Source: Euborellia annulipes (taxonomy: Eukaryota; Arthropoda; Insecta; Dermaptera; Anisolabididae). Taken from it: a stretch of DNA of 64,000 bases. Of this stretch, positions 22,485 to 34,139 are shown piece by piece; positions within the stretch are counted from its first letter, which is position 1, and each line of letters starts with the position of its first letter. The translations under genes and the position numbers were made by a program. The stretch covers positions 62,001-126,000 of the forward strand of contig JAKCPI010011779.1 of the NCBI GenBank assembly GCA_023213315.1, given 5' to 3'. The notes beneath the pieces were generated by a model. It saw only the letters and a list, made by a program, of their open reading frames with translations. It ran no database searches and was not told the DNA's origin.

Positions 22485-23002
22485 ATTTATTGATTTATGA
22501 ATTTTAATCAAAATCGTTACAACTTCGCTCAGGGGCCCACATATTGTGGGTACGTGGATGGCGACCACGAGCTGCCCGAGCTGGGACAGGCATTCCTTCT
22601 GTTCTTTGTATGTCTGTCTCTTCCTTCCTCTTTTAAACAGGCGTCAGACCGTGCGACGGGTCGGCCTGTTCTATCCTTCTCGGACGCATGGTAGGGGGTC
22701 TTGGAGGGAAAGAGTGAGTCCGCCGACCCCGCATCGCGGAAATAAGGCGAGGATGGAAGAAGAATCAAAATCGTTAGAACTAGTGCTCTTTGGCCGATTT
22801 TATTTAAAAGCTTATTTTATTTTTGTGCCTTAGTTGTTTATCTAACTTAAACATAAAATTTCAACCATGTAGCTCATTTACTTTAATTTGAACATCAATT
22901 GTGGGACCTACTCAGAGGACCTCAAAACTTGTATTTCCATCAAAAGAATTTGTGACATGAATTCAATATTTTTTATGTATATAGTAATGAGAAAGTAAAA
23001 AG
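22485..23002 (+). repeat. Family B copy 5, split by SINE A
   Basis: B sequence reads TGAATTTTAATCAAAATCGT, is broken at 22525, and resumes after 22762 as ATCAAAATCGTTAGAACTAG through the AGAAAGTAAAAAG end at about 23002. The repeated bases at the break are the SINE's target-site duplication. Confidence 0.85.
22525..22762 (+). mobile_element. SINE-like retroposon, family A, copy 3
   Basis: 238 bp from TCGCTCAGGGGCCCAC to GAAGAAG. It is flanked by a duplication of about 14-19 bp beginning AATCAAAATCGTTA (22506 onward and 22763 onward, one mismatch in the longer version). Stem CCCACA/TGTGGG and stem CGTGG/CCACG are conserved. The apparent reading frames (22497-22833) are not conserved in the other copies. 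Confidence 0.82.
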
Positions 23003-24044
23003 TAAATAATTTAATATAGATTAGCATTCTGATTGAAAGATCCTTAATTTTATAAAAGAGTTTAAAAAAAAGTTAATTAGATAAAAGTAAAATAAATACT
23101 TAAATAAAATTGTTTATTAAACTGTGGTTTATTTGTTCGATGTGTTAAAGCTATTGGACAAGTGATGGCTTTGAATAGGGCGCCTTATCCAATACAAGTT
23201 CAGAGTGCAAATTCACTAGAATCAATATCTCCTATAAAAGATGGTTTGTTTAGGTTTCAAGACTAATAAAAAATTCCATCCACTTTGTCCCAAGTTAAGT
23301 AAGCAGATTACTAACTTAAATGAAGAAAGTGAGCAAACTAACTTAGAAGAAGAAAAAAAAAACTAGTTGCTTGGCAAAAACCTTTTAAATTAATTAATAA
23401 TTAATTAACCTAACCAAAAAGTATAGTATAAAAACAATGTAGTCATTAAAAAAAAAATATTACTTTTCACTAATACATCCCTCGCCATTCCATTTTCTCC
23501 CCAATTCTCAAATGGTTAATTAACTTTTCTTTTTTTTTTTTTTGATTAAGTTCATGTTTAAATTTCAAACACATTAAAACAAATCTATTTAAAGAGTTAA
23601 TATGGGATGGAACTATAATAATAGAGTTTAATTAAATAATATAATCTAAAAGTCAATGATGCAGCAGGAAAATAGAAAAAAAAATTACAGCCCTTTGATC
23701 TTCCTTGACGTTATGTAATCACAGATTGTTGTTATCATACATCTCTGCTGCAAAAACTGTTTATTCAACTTTTTATTTATACAATGCAGCCTGCTGCTAC
23801 CTCTAACAAAACTAACTAATTATATATTCATAAATTTTTTTTTTGAAAAAAAGAAAATTTAAAATGATGTGAGATTTGATGGATATATGTTTGGGCCTGA
23901 AAAAGTGGGCAAATTGGTTGGGTGTATGTGGTGGGGTGAAGAATGGAGAAATAAAAAATCAAAAAATTGTCATCTTAAATAAGAAAAAATAAGTTTGGAT
24001 CTGAAATTGTCAGAGGGAGGGGGGGGAATTTTTTAATTACGAGG
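23003..24044. other. AT-rich non-coding stretch
   Basis: A GC-neutral patch at 23110-23330 shows no open frame of note. A B-box-like AGGAATTGAACCACGAAT (minus strand GGTTCAATTCC) is at about 24055-24070, a probable SINE scrap. Confidence 0.4.
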
Positions 24045-24159
24045 ATTTTTTTTTAGGAATTGAACCACGAATCTCTATAACAGATTGTAATTTTATTATT
24101 AACATATCGGTATTTTCAAATTATTATTTATATTTATTTTCTTTATTTATATCTATTTT

Positions 24160-24727
24160 TACTTTCTCTTATATTAATATGTTAAAAAATAGAATGTATT
24201 GGATTTATGTAAAAAATTCGAGATTTTGATGGAAATACACGTTTCGAGGTCCAAAAAAGTGGTGATAAAAATAAAATATGAGAATGAGCTTCAAGGTTGA
24301 ATTTGATATTTAAGTTAGGTACCCCACTGACAAGTAACACGAAACTTTTGAAAAAAATACTATTACTTTACTGATGTACTTTTTTTTAATTTTTTTGATT
24401 TTCTCGGAATACTCTTTAACGATTTTGATTAAAATTCATAAATCATTTATTTTTTAGATTCTCTTTAAAATGTATATTCTCATTTTGCTCTTGAAATTTT
24501 ATGAAAACCACTTTACTCTTGTACTTCATAGGAAACAGGAGAAATTGTTTCCGTAGCAACAAAAAATAAATATTTTCCCATATTTATAAATTTTACAAGT
24601 TGAATTCTAATACATGTATATCGGTGGTCAACACAAAAAATCTGTTGTGACAAGCACAGAACACAACTTTCGATTACGGGAGGTAAGAGAAAGTTGTGTG
24701 CTGTGCGACCAGTCACGTCAAATTTTT
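24160..24727 (-). repeat. Family B copy 6 (inverted)
   Basis: Complete end to end: AGAATGTATTGGATTTATGT, TTCGAGATTTTGATGGAAAT, ATACTATTACTTTACTGATG, TGTATATTCTCATTTTGC, CGTAGCAACAAAAAATAAAT, then the terminal hairpin GCACAGAACACAACTTTCG / GAGAAAGTTGTGTGCTGTGC. Confidence 0.87.
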
Positions 24728-24750
24728 TTAGTATTTATGTACATCTAGAC

Positions 24751-24939
24751 CAGTGGTTCCCAACCTTTTTTGATGTGCGGCCCACTTTTTCCGTAAAAAA
24801 AACGCTGAGGCCCAGTGTATATATAATTTTATATAAAAAGTTTATATAACATTTATATAAAAATGTATTTCTTGGACATCCGCGGCCCAGTTACCATCAG
24901 CCCCCCACAAGGGCGCGGCCCACGGGTTGGGAACCGCTG
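24751..24939. mobile_element. hAT-like MITE with perfect 8-bp duplication
   Basis: 189 bp. Terminal inverted repeats CAGTGGTTCCCAACC and GGTTGGGAACCGCTG have the classic hAT form. ATCTAGAC flanks both sides (24743-24750 and 24940-24947). The internal GCGGCCCACTTTTT and GCGCGGCCCACGGG blocks are partly inverted too. No transposase. Confidence 0.92.
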
Positions 24940-24947
24940 ATCTAGAC

Positions 24948-25984
24948 AATTCGTGAAAATGAATAACTAAGTAAAATTTATTTTTCCTATTTTTGAAATC
25001 AAAATCTTCAACAAAAAAAGTAAATAATTTCGTTTCTGTTTACAAATACCCTTAGGGCACGCGTCTATCTACGCCCCCGTTTGGATTCTAAAATCAATTA
25101 AATAAACTACTCCTTTGATGATAAAAATTAAATGCTTAAAATGAATTGAATTTATTTATTTATTTCAAGTTTGTGATTTCTTAAACGGAAGCAGTCTAAA
25201 GTCCCAAGTCATTACATTCAATAGACGGTGAATTTGCTTTAATATTTAATGTAGTCCTAGCGGCGGTGCTGTTTTATATTAAAGGAATGGAGTTAGAGGG
25301 TTAGAGGAAGAACGCTGGACGCTTTTCCGATTGGATCTAAAAATGTTTAGGTCAATCGTTGCATCGAATTTTTGCACGGTATTAATATAAGTAGATCGTG
25401 TATATATGTATAAAAGAACAAGTGAGAAATACAATGGTGAAAGAAATTTTCAACCTACTATTTGATTATTCTATTTTATTAAATTTCCCTTTTATCTCTT
25501 TATGTATTCTTTTTTCTTTATAAAGAAAGAACGCGTATAGGGGACATGTCCGTCAGCCCGCATGTTTCAATTTAATGAAATTTTAGTATATGAAATTTCA
25601 ACAATTACCTCAATTTTGCTTTCACATTTTATATTTGATCAAAAAAGTGGTGACATTTTATTTGAAATTTCTTTGAATTAGCGCGGCGTATAGAATTTTT
25701 TTAATGGAGAGTAAATGACGTCACGCTCGGCTTTTCCGAGTTTACCCGAGCGAGAGAGAAACGGACAGCTATGCGCGCTGCTGATATATTTTTATTATTA
25801 TTATTAATATATTTCCGAATATAATAATCAATTAAAGAAGTTTTTATTTGAATTTTAACTTTGCCCACCAACAGTAGGTTTTGGTAGGTAAATTTAATGT
25901 AATCGTAAAAAAATCGAAAATGAACTGAAGCCGCCAAAATGCATTTGAGTTGTTTAATAAACACAAAATCAGGTCTCTTCTCTA
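24948..25984. other. AT-rich stretch, no gene seen
   Basis: Includes a short palindromic GC patch at 25718-25760 (GCTCGGCTTTTCCGAG, CCCGAGCGAGAG). A 96-codon minus-strand frame (25701-25991) resembles nothing known. Confidence 0.4.
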
Positions 25985-26365
25985 AAAACAAGCTTTAAAA
26001 TTTAAAATAAACAAATGGATGTTAAAAAGTAATCTAAGCGCTAAAAAATGCTATTCAAAATCATTTCCTTGCCTCAAATAGCTATTCTGTAATTCAAAAT
26101 TTAAAGCCAAAGCGTTAACATTTAGTAAATAGTGTTAAAATGTCATGTCTAGGAGGTGCCTTTAATATTTTAACACCGTGTTTAAAATAAACATGGCGTA
26201 CTTAACCTAAAAAGTAAGGTTATGATTTTGATAGATTTGAAATACAAGCAACATGTTAACGTCTCTGTTTTTAGAGAATTGCATTTTTTAACTCTGTTTC
26301 TACATTACTTTTTAACACCCGTTTGTTTATTTTAAATTTTAACGCCTGTTTTTAGAGAATAGATC
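25985..26365. repeat. Foldback element K, copy 1
   Basis: About 380 bp. The right end reads CCCGTTTGTTTATTTTAAAT then TTAACGCCTGTTTTTAGAG; the left end reads its complement CTCTAAAAACAAGCTTTAAA. The interior has TAACACCGTGTTTAAAATAA and a central ACCTAAAAAGTAAGGTTATG. A second, reverse-oriented copy lies at about 48905-49300. Confidence 0.75.
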
Positions 26366-26454
26366 TAAATATGATTTCTTCGGTGAGTGCCTCAAAAAAT
26401 AAATAAAAAATTTTTTGTTGTTTAGTAATTTGAAAATATTTTTTTAATAATAAT

Positions 26455-26520
26455 TTTTATTTGTTTTTAAAGGTGTTTTTCGGCATCTAAGTCCATTTAA
26501 ACCCCACAACCCAACAATTG
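26455..26520 (-). repeat. SINE D 3'-tail fragment
   Basis: On the minus strand GGGGTTTAAATGGACTTAGA then TGCCGAAAAACACC matches the tail of the D copies at 51535 and 45925. Confidence 0.65.
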
Positions 26521-26599
26521 AATTTTCTAGCTTGGGAACCAGAAACGAGAGTGTTAATTATTTAATTTAGAATAATTCCTTTTCTCCTTTAAACGTTAG

Positions 26600-26905
26600 A
26601 CCAAAAGGATTGATCAGAAAACAATTGACCCACCAGGTGAGATAGTGGGTGGAAGAGGAAGAAGAGGGAAGACAAGAGAAGAGAGATGGTGAGAAAATGG
26701 CGAACAGCGAACAGCGAAGGTGAAACCTTCCTTTCCTATCTTGAGAGATCTATTTAGGGCCTTGGCTGCTGCTAATAGGCACATTTCCGGAGATGGGAGA
26801 TGGGAGGCCGAGCATCTTGGACAAGACAAACATCCGGCCAGAGATGTGCCAACAGCTGGAGCTCTCGCGCTTTTCTTGCACCGATTCTCCTTAAAATATT
26901 AACCG
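26600..26905. other. GC-richer single-copy block
   Basis: Purine-rich left half (GGAAGAGGAAGAAGAGGGAA) and a right half with AACATCCGGCCAGAGATG and CAGCTGGAGCTCTCGCGC. Open frames of 71 (minus) and 60 (plus) codons overlap here, but neither shows a domain. Candidate for a non-coding exon or regulatory element; not assignable. Confidence 0.3.
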
Positions 26906-27204
26906 GCTCTATTTATATCACAAATATTCATCCGTTTCATTCATAAAACTTTCTCGTGTCGGACTCCCCACTAAGGATACTCAAGCCAAAAAACAAATCG
27001 GTTACCTCCTCCCACTATTTAAAAATGAGGTCAAATTATTTCGATTTCAAAAATCAACAGGAAGTAAAAAAAAAAAAAAAATCTATCATATGTCTAATAA
27101 AATACTTCTTTAATTAAATTTCTATTTATTAAATTTATAAATATTAAAACGAATTAAATAATTATTGAAACAAATCAAATCCGTAACTTTGAAAATCTTT
27201 CTTT

Positions 27205-27824
27205 TAACCTTTCTCTTACCTTCGGTAATCGAAAGTTGTGTTCTGTGCTTGTCACACCTGATTTTTTGTGTCGACATATATTTAGTTTCCGACAAGGGTA
27301 CAATTGAATTCAAGATGTAAAATTTATAAACGTGGGAAAATATTTATATTTTGTTACCATGGCAACCATTTCTCCTATCTTTCCTATGAATTACAAGAGT
27401 AAAGTGGTCTGTCAGAAGATTTCTATGGCAAAATGAGAATATACATTTCAAAGAGCATCTAAAAAATAATTAATAATTTTTGAATTTTAAACAAAATCGT
27501 TGGAGCGAATTTTGAGAAAATCGAAAAAAACTGAAAAAGTGCATCAGTAAAGTACTAGTACTCATTGGCTGATTTTGCTCAAAAGCTTCGTGTCACGTCC
27601 CATGGGGGTGCCTAACTTAAATATAAAATTTCAACTTCCTAGCTCTTTTCGTTCTTGAGATATTTTTTCACAGACAGACCATGTCGCGAAAACCACTTTT
27701 TTTGGATTCAGGGGAGGAACTCAAAACGTGTATATCCGTCAAAATCCCGATATCGAATTTTTGACATGAATCCAATACTTTCTCTCATATATATTTTAAC
27801 ATATATAGAGGTAAGAGAAAGTAA
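27205..27824 (+). repeat. Family B copy 7 (near full length)
   Basis: About 620 bp: terminal half-hairpin CGAAAGTTGTGTTCTGTGC, TGTGTCGACATATATTTAGT, TTACCATGGCAACCATTTCT, AAAGTACTAGTACTCATTGG, TAAATATAAAATTTCAACTT, TCCAATACTTTCTCTCATAT and the terminal ATATATAGAGGTAAGAGAAA. A good reference copy for the family. Confidence 0.88.
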
Positions 27825-28517
27825 AAAGATTATATAAATTTTAAATAAAATTCAAAAAACATTCTAGTAAAATTGCTTAAAAAAAAAAAAGGCTATTTGA
27901 CGTGCCTGCAGGTTTTAATTTTTTTTTTTGCACTTTATTTCAGGCATCTTGAAGAAAAAATTTTTTGGTATCTCTGGACCCGCTAGATATTTGTGATTTA
28001 TTTCAAAAAATAAATAAAAATTAAATATTTGTAAAAAAAAAAAAAAAAAAAAATTCAGGCTGTTCGATGAGTTGGCTTGTTGCAATATATAATATATATT
28101 TGTTTAATTCAAGTATATATATCATAAAAAATTTTTAGAAAATTAATTAATTGTTTCAAAAAAAAATTATTCAATCTTTTAGAACGTGTCGACATTTTTT
28201 TTTAGCTGATTATTATTATCTGAAATTCCTACCGAGGTGCTTTCGTGTTCGAAGACACACACCTCAAACCCATCCGACCTCTGGCCTCAGCCATCACTCT
28301 GTGAAATAACATTATTTCCCATATCTAACTCCTCCTTCTGCGTTTATATTTCTAGCTAATTAATAGTCTATCGACTTTTGTCAATTTTGAGACTTTTCCT
28401 GATTTTCTTAGATATATATCTCCACTGATTTCATAAAAAAAAGTTTTTTGAGATTTTCATAAACGACTTTTTGGCGCTTTGTTGCCTCTCAGAGACTTTT
28501 TTTTTGAAAAATACAAA
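27825..28517. other. AT-rich non-coding stretch
   Basis: Poly(A)/poly(T) tracts. A GC-richer phrase at 28230-28320 is unassigned. Confidence 0.4.
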
Positions 28518-28895
28518 GTGTATTTCCATCAAAATTTCAACATAGAAATTTTTATATTAATCCGATACTTTCTCTCCTTTTACATTTATATGTAAGGGAC
28601 TGTACAAGTATTACGTAACGCAATTTTTGACCCCCACCTCCCCCCCCCCCCATGTAACGCGCCGTAACATTTTTCTGGACCCCCCCACCTAGACGTTACG
28701 TAACGCTCAAGTGGCCATTTTTATCTAAAAGTCACAATTATGTTGCGCAAAGTATCGGAAAGTCGCTAAAATATCAGTTACGTAACGCGTTGTTCAACCC
28801 CCTCCCCCTTGTAACGCATGATAACGTTTTACGAGACCCCCTCCCCCAAAATTGCGTTACGTAATACTTGTACGCTCCCTAAGAGAATGTAAAAA
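28518..28895 (+). repeat. Family B right-end fragment split by a MITE
   Basis: GTATTTCCATCAAAATTTCA to TCCGATACTTTCTCTCC is B sequence. It is interrupted at 28596 and the expected AAGAGAATGTAAAA end follows the MITE at 28881. Confidence 0.75.
28596..28879. mobile_element. Harbinger-like MITE
   Basis: 284 bp with terminal inverted repeats GGGACTGTACAAGTATTACG / CGTAATACTTGTACGCTCCC, extended by TAACGCAATTTT. TAA flanks both sides (28593-28595, 28880-28882). GGG...CCC termini and a 3-bp T/A-only duplication fit PIF/Harbinger. The interior carries four more TACGTAACGC-type motifs and C-rich runs. No transposase. Confidence 0.8.
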
Positions 28896-30310
28896 CATCG
28901 ATTTTTACTAATAATTCTATGTATACATTCAATTTATACTCCCGGAAATTAATAATTAATACAGGAAAAACCAAATGTTTAAACATTTTGAAATTTACTA
29001 TTTTATACTTTTCATAATTATAAATTTAAATCAAACGTTTGCTCAATTATTACTATTTTTTTTAGCCATTTTAATGTTAAATTTTGTTTGATTACAATAC
29101 TTTCTTCCTGTATCTGCCGGTCGATATATTGTCATGAATGCAAATAAATAAAAAAAAAAAAACAATCCTTAAATTCGTTAATAAAATTTCAAGCTTCCAT
29201 TTCCCTAACACTTTTAATGAAGAGAAACGGACACGCTAACTAATTTTATTTAAATAGATAATTGATTACAAATGATATTTTCAATTAATCACTTTTCTAC
29301 CAAATTACTCTTAATTGAACCAATCAATAGAGTTTTTTTTTTTTTTTTTAATAATTGTCTTAACCTAATTATGATGATTATATTTCAAGGGTGAATGTCT
29401 AAATATGTGTAGGATTATGTAGATTATCTGTGCTTTGAAGGCCTCCTGATTCAAGTGGTCGAGGAGGAAGGAGCTAAGGCATGTTAGAATGCTCGAGCAT
29501 GCGTGAAATTAAATTTGGGGACCACGATGGGCTGCTACCCAGGGCCTATTGCCCTTATACTTGGAATGCGATTACATGAGCTTACAACCTGCTGTGAATT
29601 TCGAAGTGGTTGTCAGAATAAAAAAAGGTTTCCACGAGCTTCTTGCTGTTGTTCTAAAGTGTGGATACAGAACCGCGTTTGAATCTATTTGAATATAAAT
29701 TTGGCTCCGAGTGCGCTAAACCAGATGTGGGGAAGGAAAACTTAGATAAGTTGTACCACAAAACATTCAACCATTTGCCAATTAATTGCCATGAACTAAC
29801 TTAGAGAAAATCTCGACTTTCGATAATTTATTTATTTTTTAAGTCGAATGTTTTATCAGCTTTTTGAATTATTATTGAAAAAAAAAAATTAATAAACTCC
29901 CAGTCATTTAAAAAAGAGATAGAGATCTCGCTTCACATTCGGTTCCATCCTAAGCAACATTTAAATAAATAGAGGCTTCATTAATAATTTGAAACACACT
30001 AATTATTTTTCTGATATAATTTTTAAAAAAATAATCAGACAATTCTCAAACTAAAATATTCTCACAAGCATAGAAGAGGTTGGATAAGAGGAACTAAAAA
30101 TAAGGATTAATTAATTAGTAAAAATCCGTAAAAAAAGTATCTTATTCGCCTTAAATGTCTATTCTTTTTAGCCAAGTAGTCTGTTTTTGGCAAAAAAAAG
30201 TCTCTAAAAAATCGCTGTCAATTAATAATATGAAAAGGTAAAAGAAATAGAGAGCTTATCTCTCGATAACCACAAATATGACAAAGTTCTTTAGAATATA
30301 ATTAAATAAA
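28896..30310. other. AT-rich DNA with one unassigned GC-richer patch
   Basis: 29390-29740 is mixed composition (GGCCTCCTGATTCAAGTGG, GGGCTGCTACCCAGGGCC) without a long frame. The rest is AT-rich and featureless. Confidence 0.4.
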
Positions 30311-30672
30311 TAAAAAATCATTGTGTGATTTTATGAAACCACGATGCAAGTGAAACTTTTTTTTTCAGATCGTAGGCGTTTAATTTTCAGAAAATTATTC
30401 AATTAAGTGTATTAAAATCGCGTTTTTAATCTTAACTTAATAATTGAAAAATGGGGATGAAAATGGGAAATCAATAGACGAATGTTAAAGACTGAGAAAA
30501 AAAACTGAGAACAATATTTATTTAGTAATTGAAGATTTGGATCATTTTAAATAATTATATTTTATCAAATTAAAAATTGAATAATTAAATTTCACAATTA
30601 TTTTTTTATAATTCTTCATATATATTAAATTTCAACTTTCCTATTTTGTCGTCCCGGCTTGTGACGTCATTG
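30311..30672 (+). repeat. Element N, copy 1 of a distant inverted pair
   Basis: Shares about 350 bp, in reverse complement, with 38768-39116: ATTGTGTGATTTTATGAAAC, GATGCAAGTGAAAC, TAAAATCGCGTTTTTAATCT, AACTGAGAACAATATTTATT and GGCTTGTGACGTCAT all reappear in order. Confidence 0.82.
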
Positions 30673-31419
30673 GATACCAATCAATTGCATTAAATAGTGT
30701 CTCAGCAGTCGAAAATGCAAAATTAAAAAAAAAAAAAAAAACATTACCAAAGGTATTTTTTTTTTACATCGAAGCGAAAACGTTTGTTTTTTTTTTTTTT
30801 TTTTGTTTATTTTTTTAAAAAATTTCCTTGGAAAATTAACTCTAGCCAGCACCATTATCAACTTAATAACTAGTATGTTATTTGTTGATTTTGATTAAAT
30901 TTTGAAAATTTATTTTTTTAGTCAATTTATTATCATATAGTAGGTAAAACAAAATTAATATTTACATTATTTTACCTGTTTTTATTGTATCATTAATATA
31001 TAATAACATGGAAAATTTAATTAATAATAATAAAATATATAACTAATTAATTTTTTTATTCTTTTTGGTGCCTGAGGTATTTTAATTTTAATATTCAAAT
31101 GTCACTGTATTAAAATAATATTTCTTTATTAAAATTTGTAACTTTAAATATATAAAACTAATTAAATAGTCAATTATTTATTTTTTATTTTTTTATCGAT
31201 AAACTTTCCATGAATGTTGATTTAAGTTAAAATAAAGTGAATGGAAGAACTTTTTGGGCATGATATGAAAATATCAAAAACAAATTCTTAATTAAATTTG
31301 TTTCCTCATGAGTGATTTATACTTGTTTCGATATTAAAATTAATCTTTAGTATTTATGAATTGTAGTTCTTTATAAATTAGAATCTGTTAAAAATTGAAA
31401 ATTAATTTTAACTTTCATT
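30673..31419. other. AT-rich non-coding stretch
   Basis: Poly(A) and poly(T) tracts around 30725-30810; otherwise A/T-rich with no recognisable element. Confidence 0.45.
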
Positions 31420-31560
31420 AAGAACTGTGCACTTGCTCGGGCTCAAGTGAGCTAACCTCTAAGGGACGTTGCGTGCATTTTATATCCACTGACATCAGCG
31501 TCATCTACAGTCATTCCCATGAAGTGAGACACAATTATAAAAGCACAATCATCGTATTAA
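31420..31560 (+). repeat. Element F, half copy
   Basis: GAACTGTGCACTTGCTCGGG, CTCAAGTGAGCTAACCTCTA and TCATTCCCATGAAGTGAGAC match the inner part of an F arm (compare 32650-32810). The hammerhead-like end is absent. Confidence 0.65.
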
Positions 31561-31625
31561 GTGTTAATTTTTAATTAATTAAATCTTTGATCAAATAACC
31601 TAGTGTTTAATTTGTTATATTAGAT

Positions 31626-31754
31626 GAATGGCAGGAGGTGGGAGCCGGGAAGGAGCGTCTCCACAACAATGAAACTCCCAGACATTCGCGACGTTTCGGT
31701 GGGAAATTCATTGTTGTGGAGACGCTCCTTTCCGGCTCCCACCTCCTGCCATTC
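31626..31754. repeat. 129-bp perfect-arm palindrome
   Basis: 48-bp arms (31626-31674 and 31707-31754) beginning GAATGGCAGGAGGTGGGAGC and GCTCCCACCTCCTGCCATTC at the outer ends. The 32-bp centre contains, on the minus strand, CCCACCGAAACGTCGCG, the 3' half of the hammerhead-like motif. The apparent 77-codon frame is the palindrome. Confidence 0.88.
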
Positions 31755-32283
31755 TTTTAAAATATTAATCACAGCCACTTCCGCACACGTGAATATTAAT
31801 TTTTGTATATTTAATTTTAATTTAAAAATTCTCAGAAATTCTAAAAAATTAAATTAAATTTTCTTTAAAAAATTCTAATAACCTGAATTGAATATATAAC
31901 AATACAGATAAAATTAACAATTTAGATAAAAAGGACTGGTGTGTTTGGAATGTGAAACATGCAAAAATAGCAATAGATTTTTTTTTCGTAGCTATTCGAA
32001 TGCTAGGGCATTTTCCAATATAAGGATTGGTCAGTGACTCGCTTGGAAATAACCAGGAATTTGAAAGAGAAAATTTTATTTTTTGTAAAGGGAAATTTAA
32101 GAATGTCGACCGACTATATAAATGTGGTTAAAACTAAACCCCAATAATTTTTTTAATTTTTAATAGCGACGAGAAAGGATTTTTTATTCTTTATTTTTCA
32201 GTGCCACACTCTTAGCGCATTCGTTAATTTATGCACACACACACACACCAAGCATTGTTACTTTTTCTTAATTATACCCTATA

Positions 32284-32400
32284 CTGAGAAAAAGAGAAAG
32301 TATCGGATATTAATGTCAAAAATTCGATGTCGAGATTTTGATGGAAATACACGCTTTGAGTCCAAAAAAAGTGGATCCCGCAAAATGGTCTCTGTCATTG
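32284..32400 (-). repeat. Family B right-end fragment (inverted)
   Basis: GAGAAAGTATCGGATATTAA, ATTCGATGTCGAGATTTTGA and AAAAGTGGATCCCGCAAAAT match family B termini. Confidence 0.75.
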
Positions 32401-32553
32401 AAACAAATCACCTTGTGTTTTCGGTTTTAATTTAACTTAATTAATCATAATACAGTATTTTTTAAAATAATGCTCTAATTCACTGAAAGTAATGTCGAAA
32501 TGTATTTGTTTATTAAAGCTTTTGTGGTTTGAAATATTATTTTATATTATAGG

Positions 32554-33076
32554 AATTTTTAATCATAGACCACATTTTTGTATTAAATATTTATTAAATT
32601 ATAAATACTGTACAACGTTTCGACTGCTTATTCTGCAGCCGTTATCAAGTACTGCGCACTTGCTCCGACTCAAGTGAACTGACTGTCATGTCCGTTACGT
32701 GCCTTTTTATATACTGCGACGCCAGCGCCATCTGTCGTCATTTCTGTGAAGTTAGATTCAAATTTTCCCGCTATTTTCACTCATTTCCATGAAGTTAGTC
32801 ACAATTATCAAAGTGTTTACATAAAAAGCATGATGTTACAATAAGTTATCTGAATTTGATTTTAGCATAGATGTTATAAAATATTATTCTTAAATAATTC
32901 CAAAATTACACATATACCTACAGACATACATACATACAACATATATATATATATATACACACACATATATAACACATATGATAACGGCTGCAGAATAAGC
33001 AGTCGAAACGTTGTACAGTATTTATAATTTAATAAATATTTAATACAAAAATGTGGTCTATGATTAAAAATTCCTT
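32554..33076. repeat. Foldback element F, copy 2 with asymmetric centre
   Basis: The left arm (32554-32770) matches the 7660 copy through TCAGCGCC-type sequence. The right arm is short (about 32980-33076). A 200-bp centre holds a TTTACATAAAAAGCATGATG phrase also seen inverted near 42570-42600, and (TA)n/(CA)n repeats. Hammerhead-like blocks are in both arms. Confidence 0.82.
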
Positions 33077-34139
33077 CGAAATGTATTATTTCAAAACTTG
33101 AAACAAATCATCTAGTGTATTATTTTAAATATTTTTTACTACAATGTTTCAACTAGAGCCTACGGTTGAGAGTTTAAATATAATTAAATCATGTTTCAAC
33201 TAGAGCCAACAGTTACCAGTTTAAATTTAATTCATTCTGGATGCCTATTCAGCACCCAATTAGTGTAATACCTTGTATAGTTAGACATCGACTAGGCCGG
33301 CTTTACTCAGGTTTGAAATTTTCAAAATAATACCCACACTATATATATATTATATATATGTCATATATATAGGCCTGTTACTTGAATAAAAAAATAAAAG
33401 TTTTAAATAGTCAACATTTAATGAATAACTGATTATTTTTAATAAATAAATATATTTTATTTTGTTGTATTAAATGAAAAAAGAGACAAAAGTTTTGTTA
33501 TGTTATTTTATTCTAATTTTATTTATTGATATTTTTTATTTGTCAATCTTTTATAAAAATTTCACTTAATTTGGACACTTAATTAAATAATAGATACCAC
33601 GATCTATCACCTTTTTTTTAAATCTTTTCTTTGCTTATAAACTTTTTTTTTTTTGTGCCATCTAATTTCCAATCGTCCCCAATGGCTGTTTTGGTTGTGG
33701 TAGTATTTATTAAGTGCGGGTTTAATTTTCAACGTCAATCAAAAAAATTATATATATATATATACTGTATATTTATTTAAGTTGTTTTATAGAAAAATTT
33801 AAATAAATGATTGATATGTTTTTATTTAATAAAGTAATGACAAAACTAGATACATGGGAGATATTTCAGAGAGATATTGAAATAATTGGTGGGTTGTGCG
33901 GTCAAGGCTAAAATGCATGTATTTATAATTTAATTATCTGTTATTTTATCTGTGAATGTAAGTAAATAAGTATTAGCAGCATTTATTTTTATATAATGAC
34001 TACAGAATTCCGACTATCTGCTTCATATAAAATTTATTTATTAATTCTATTCGTTTTAAAAAGACAAATATTTTTTTTAAGTAATGAGGTTAAATCTTAA
34101 TTTATTTTAGAAAATAATAATACAAATTAATTACAATAA
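33077..34139. other. AT-rich non-coding stretch
   Basis: (TA)n runs near 33340 and 33750. Scraps of ATGTTTCAACTAGAGCC, like the tail of element E, occur at about 33150 and 33190. Confidence 0.4.

Noticed and set aside
22497..22833. Overlapping frames on both strands
   Set aside because: They are the GC-richer SINE A insertion read in several frames. The other A copies do not preserve any of them.
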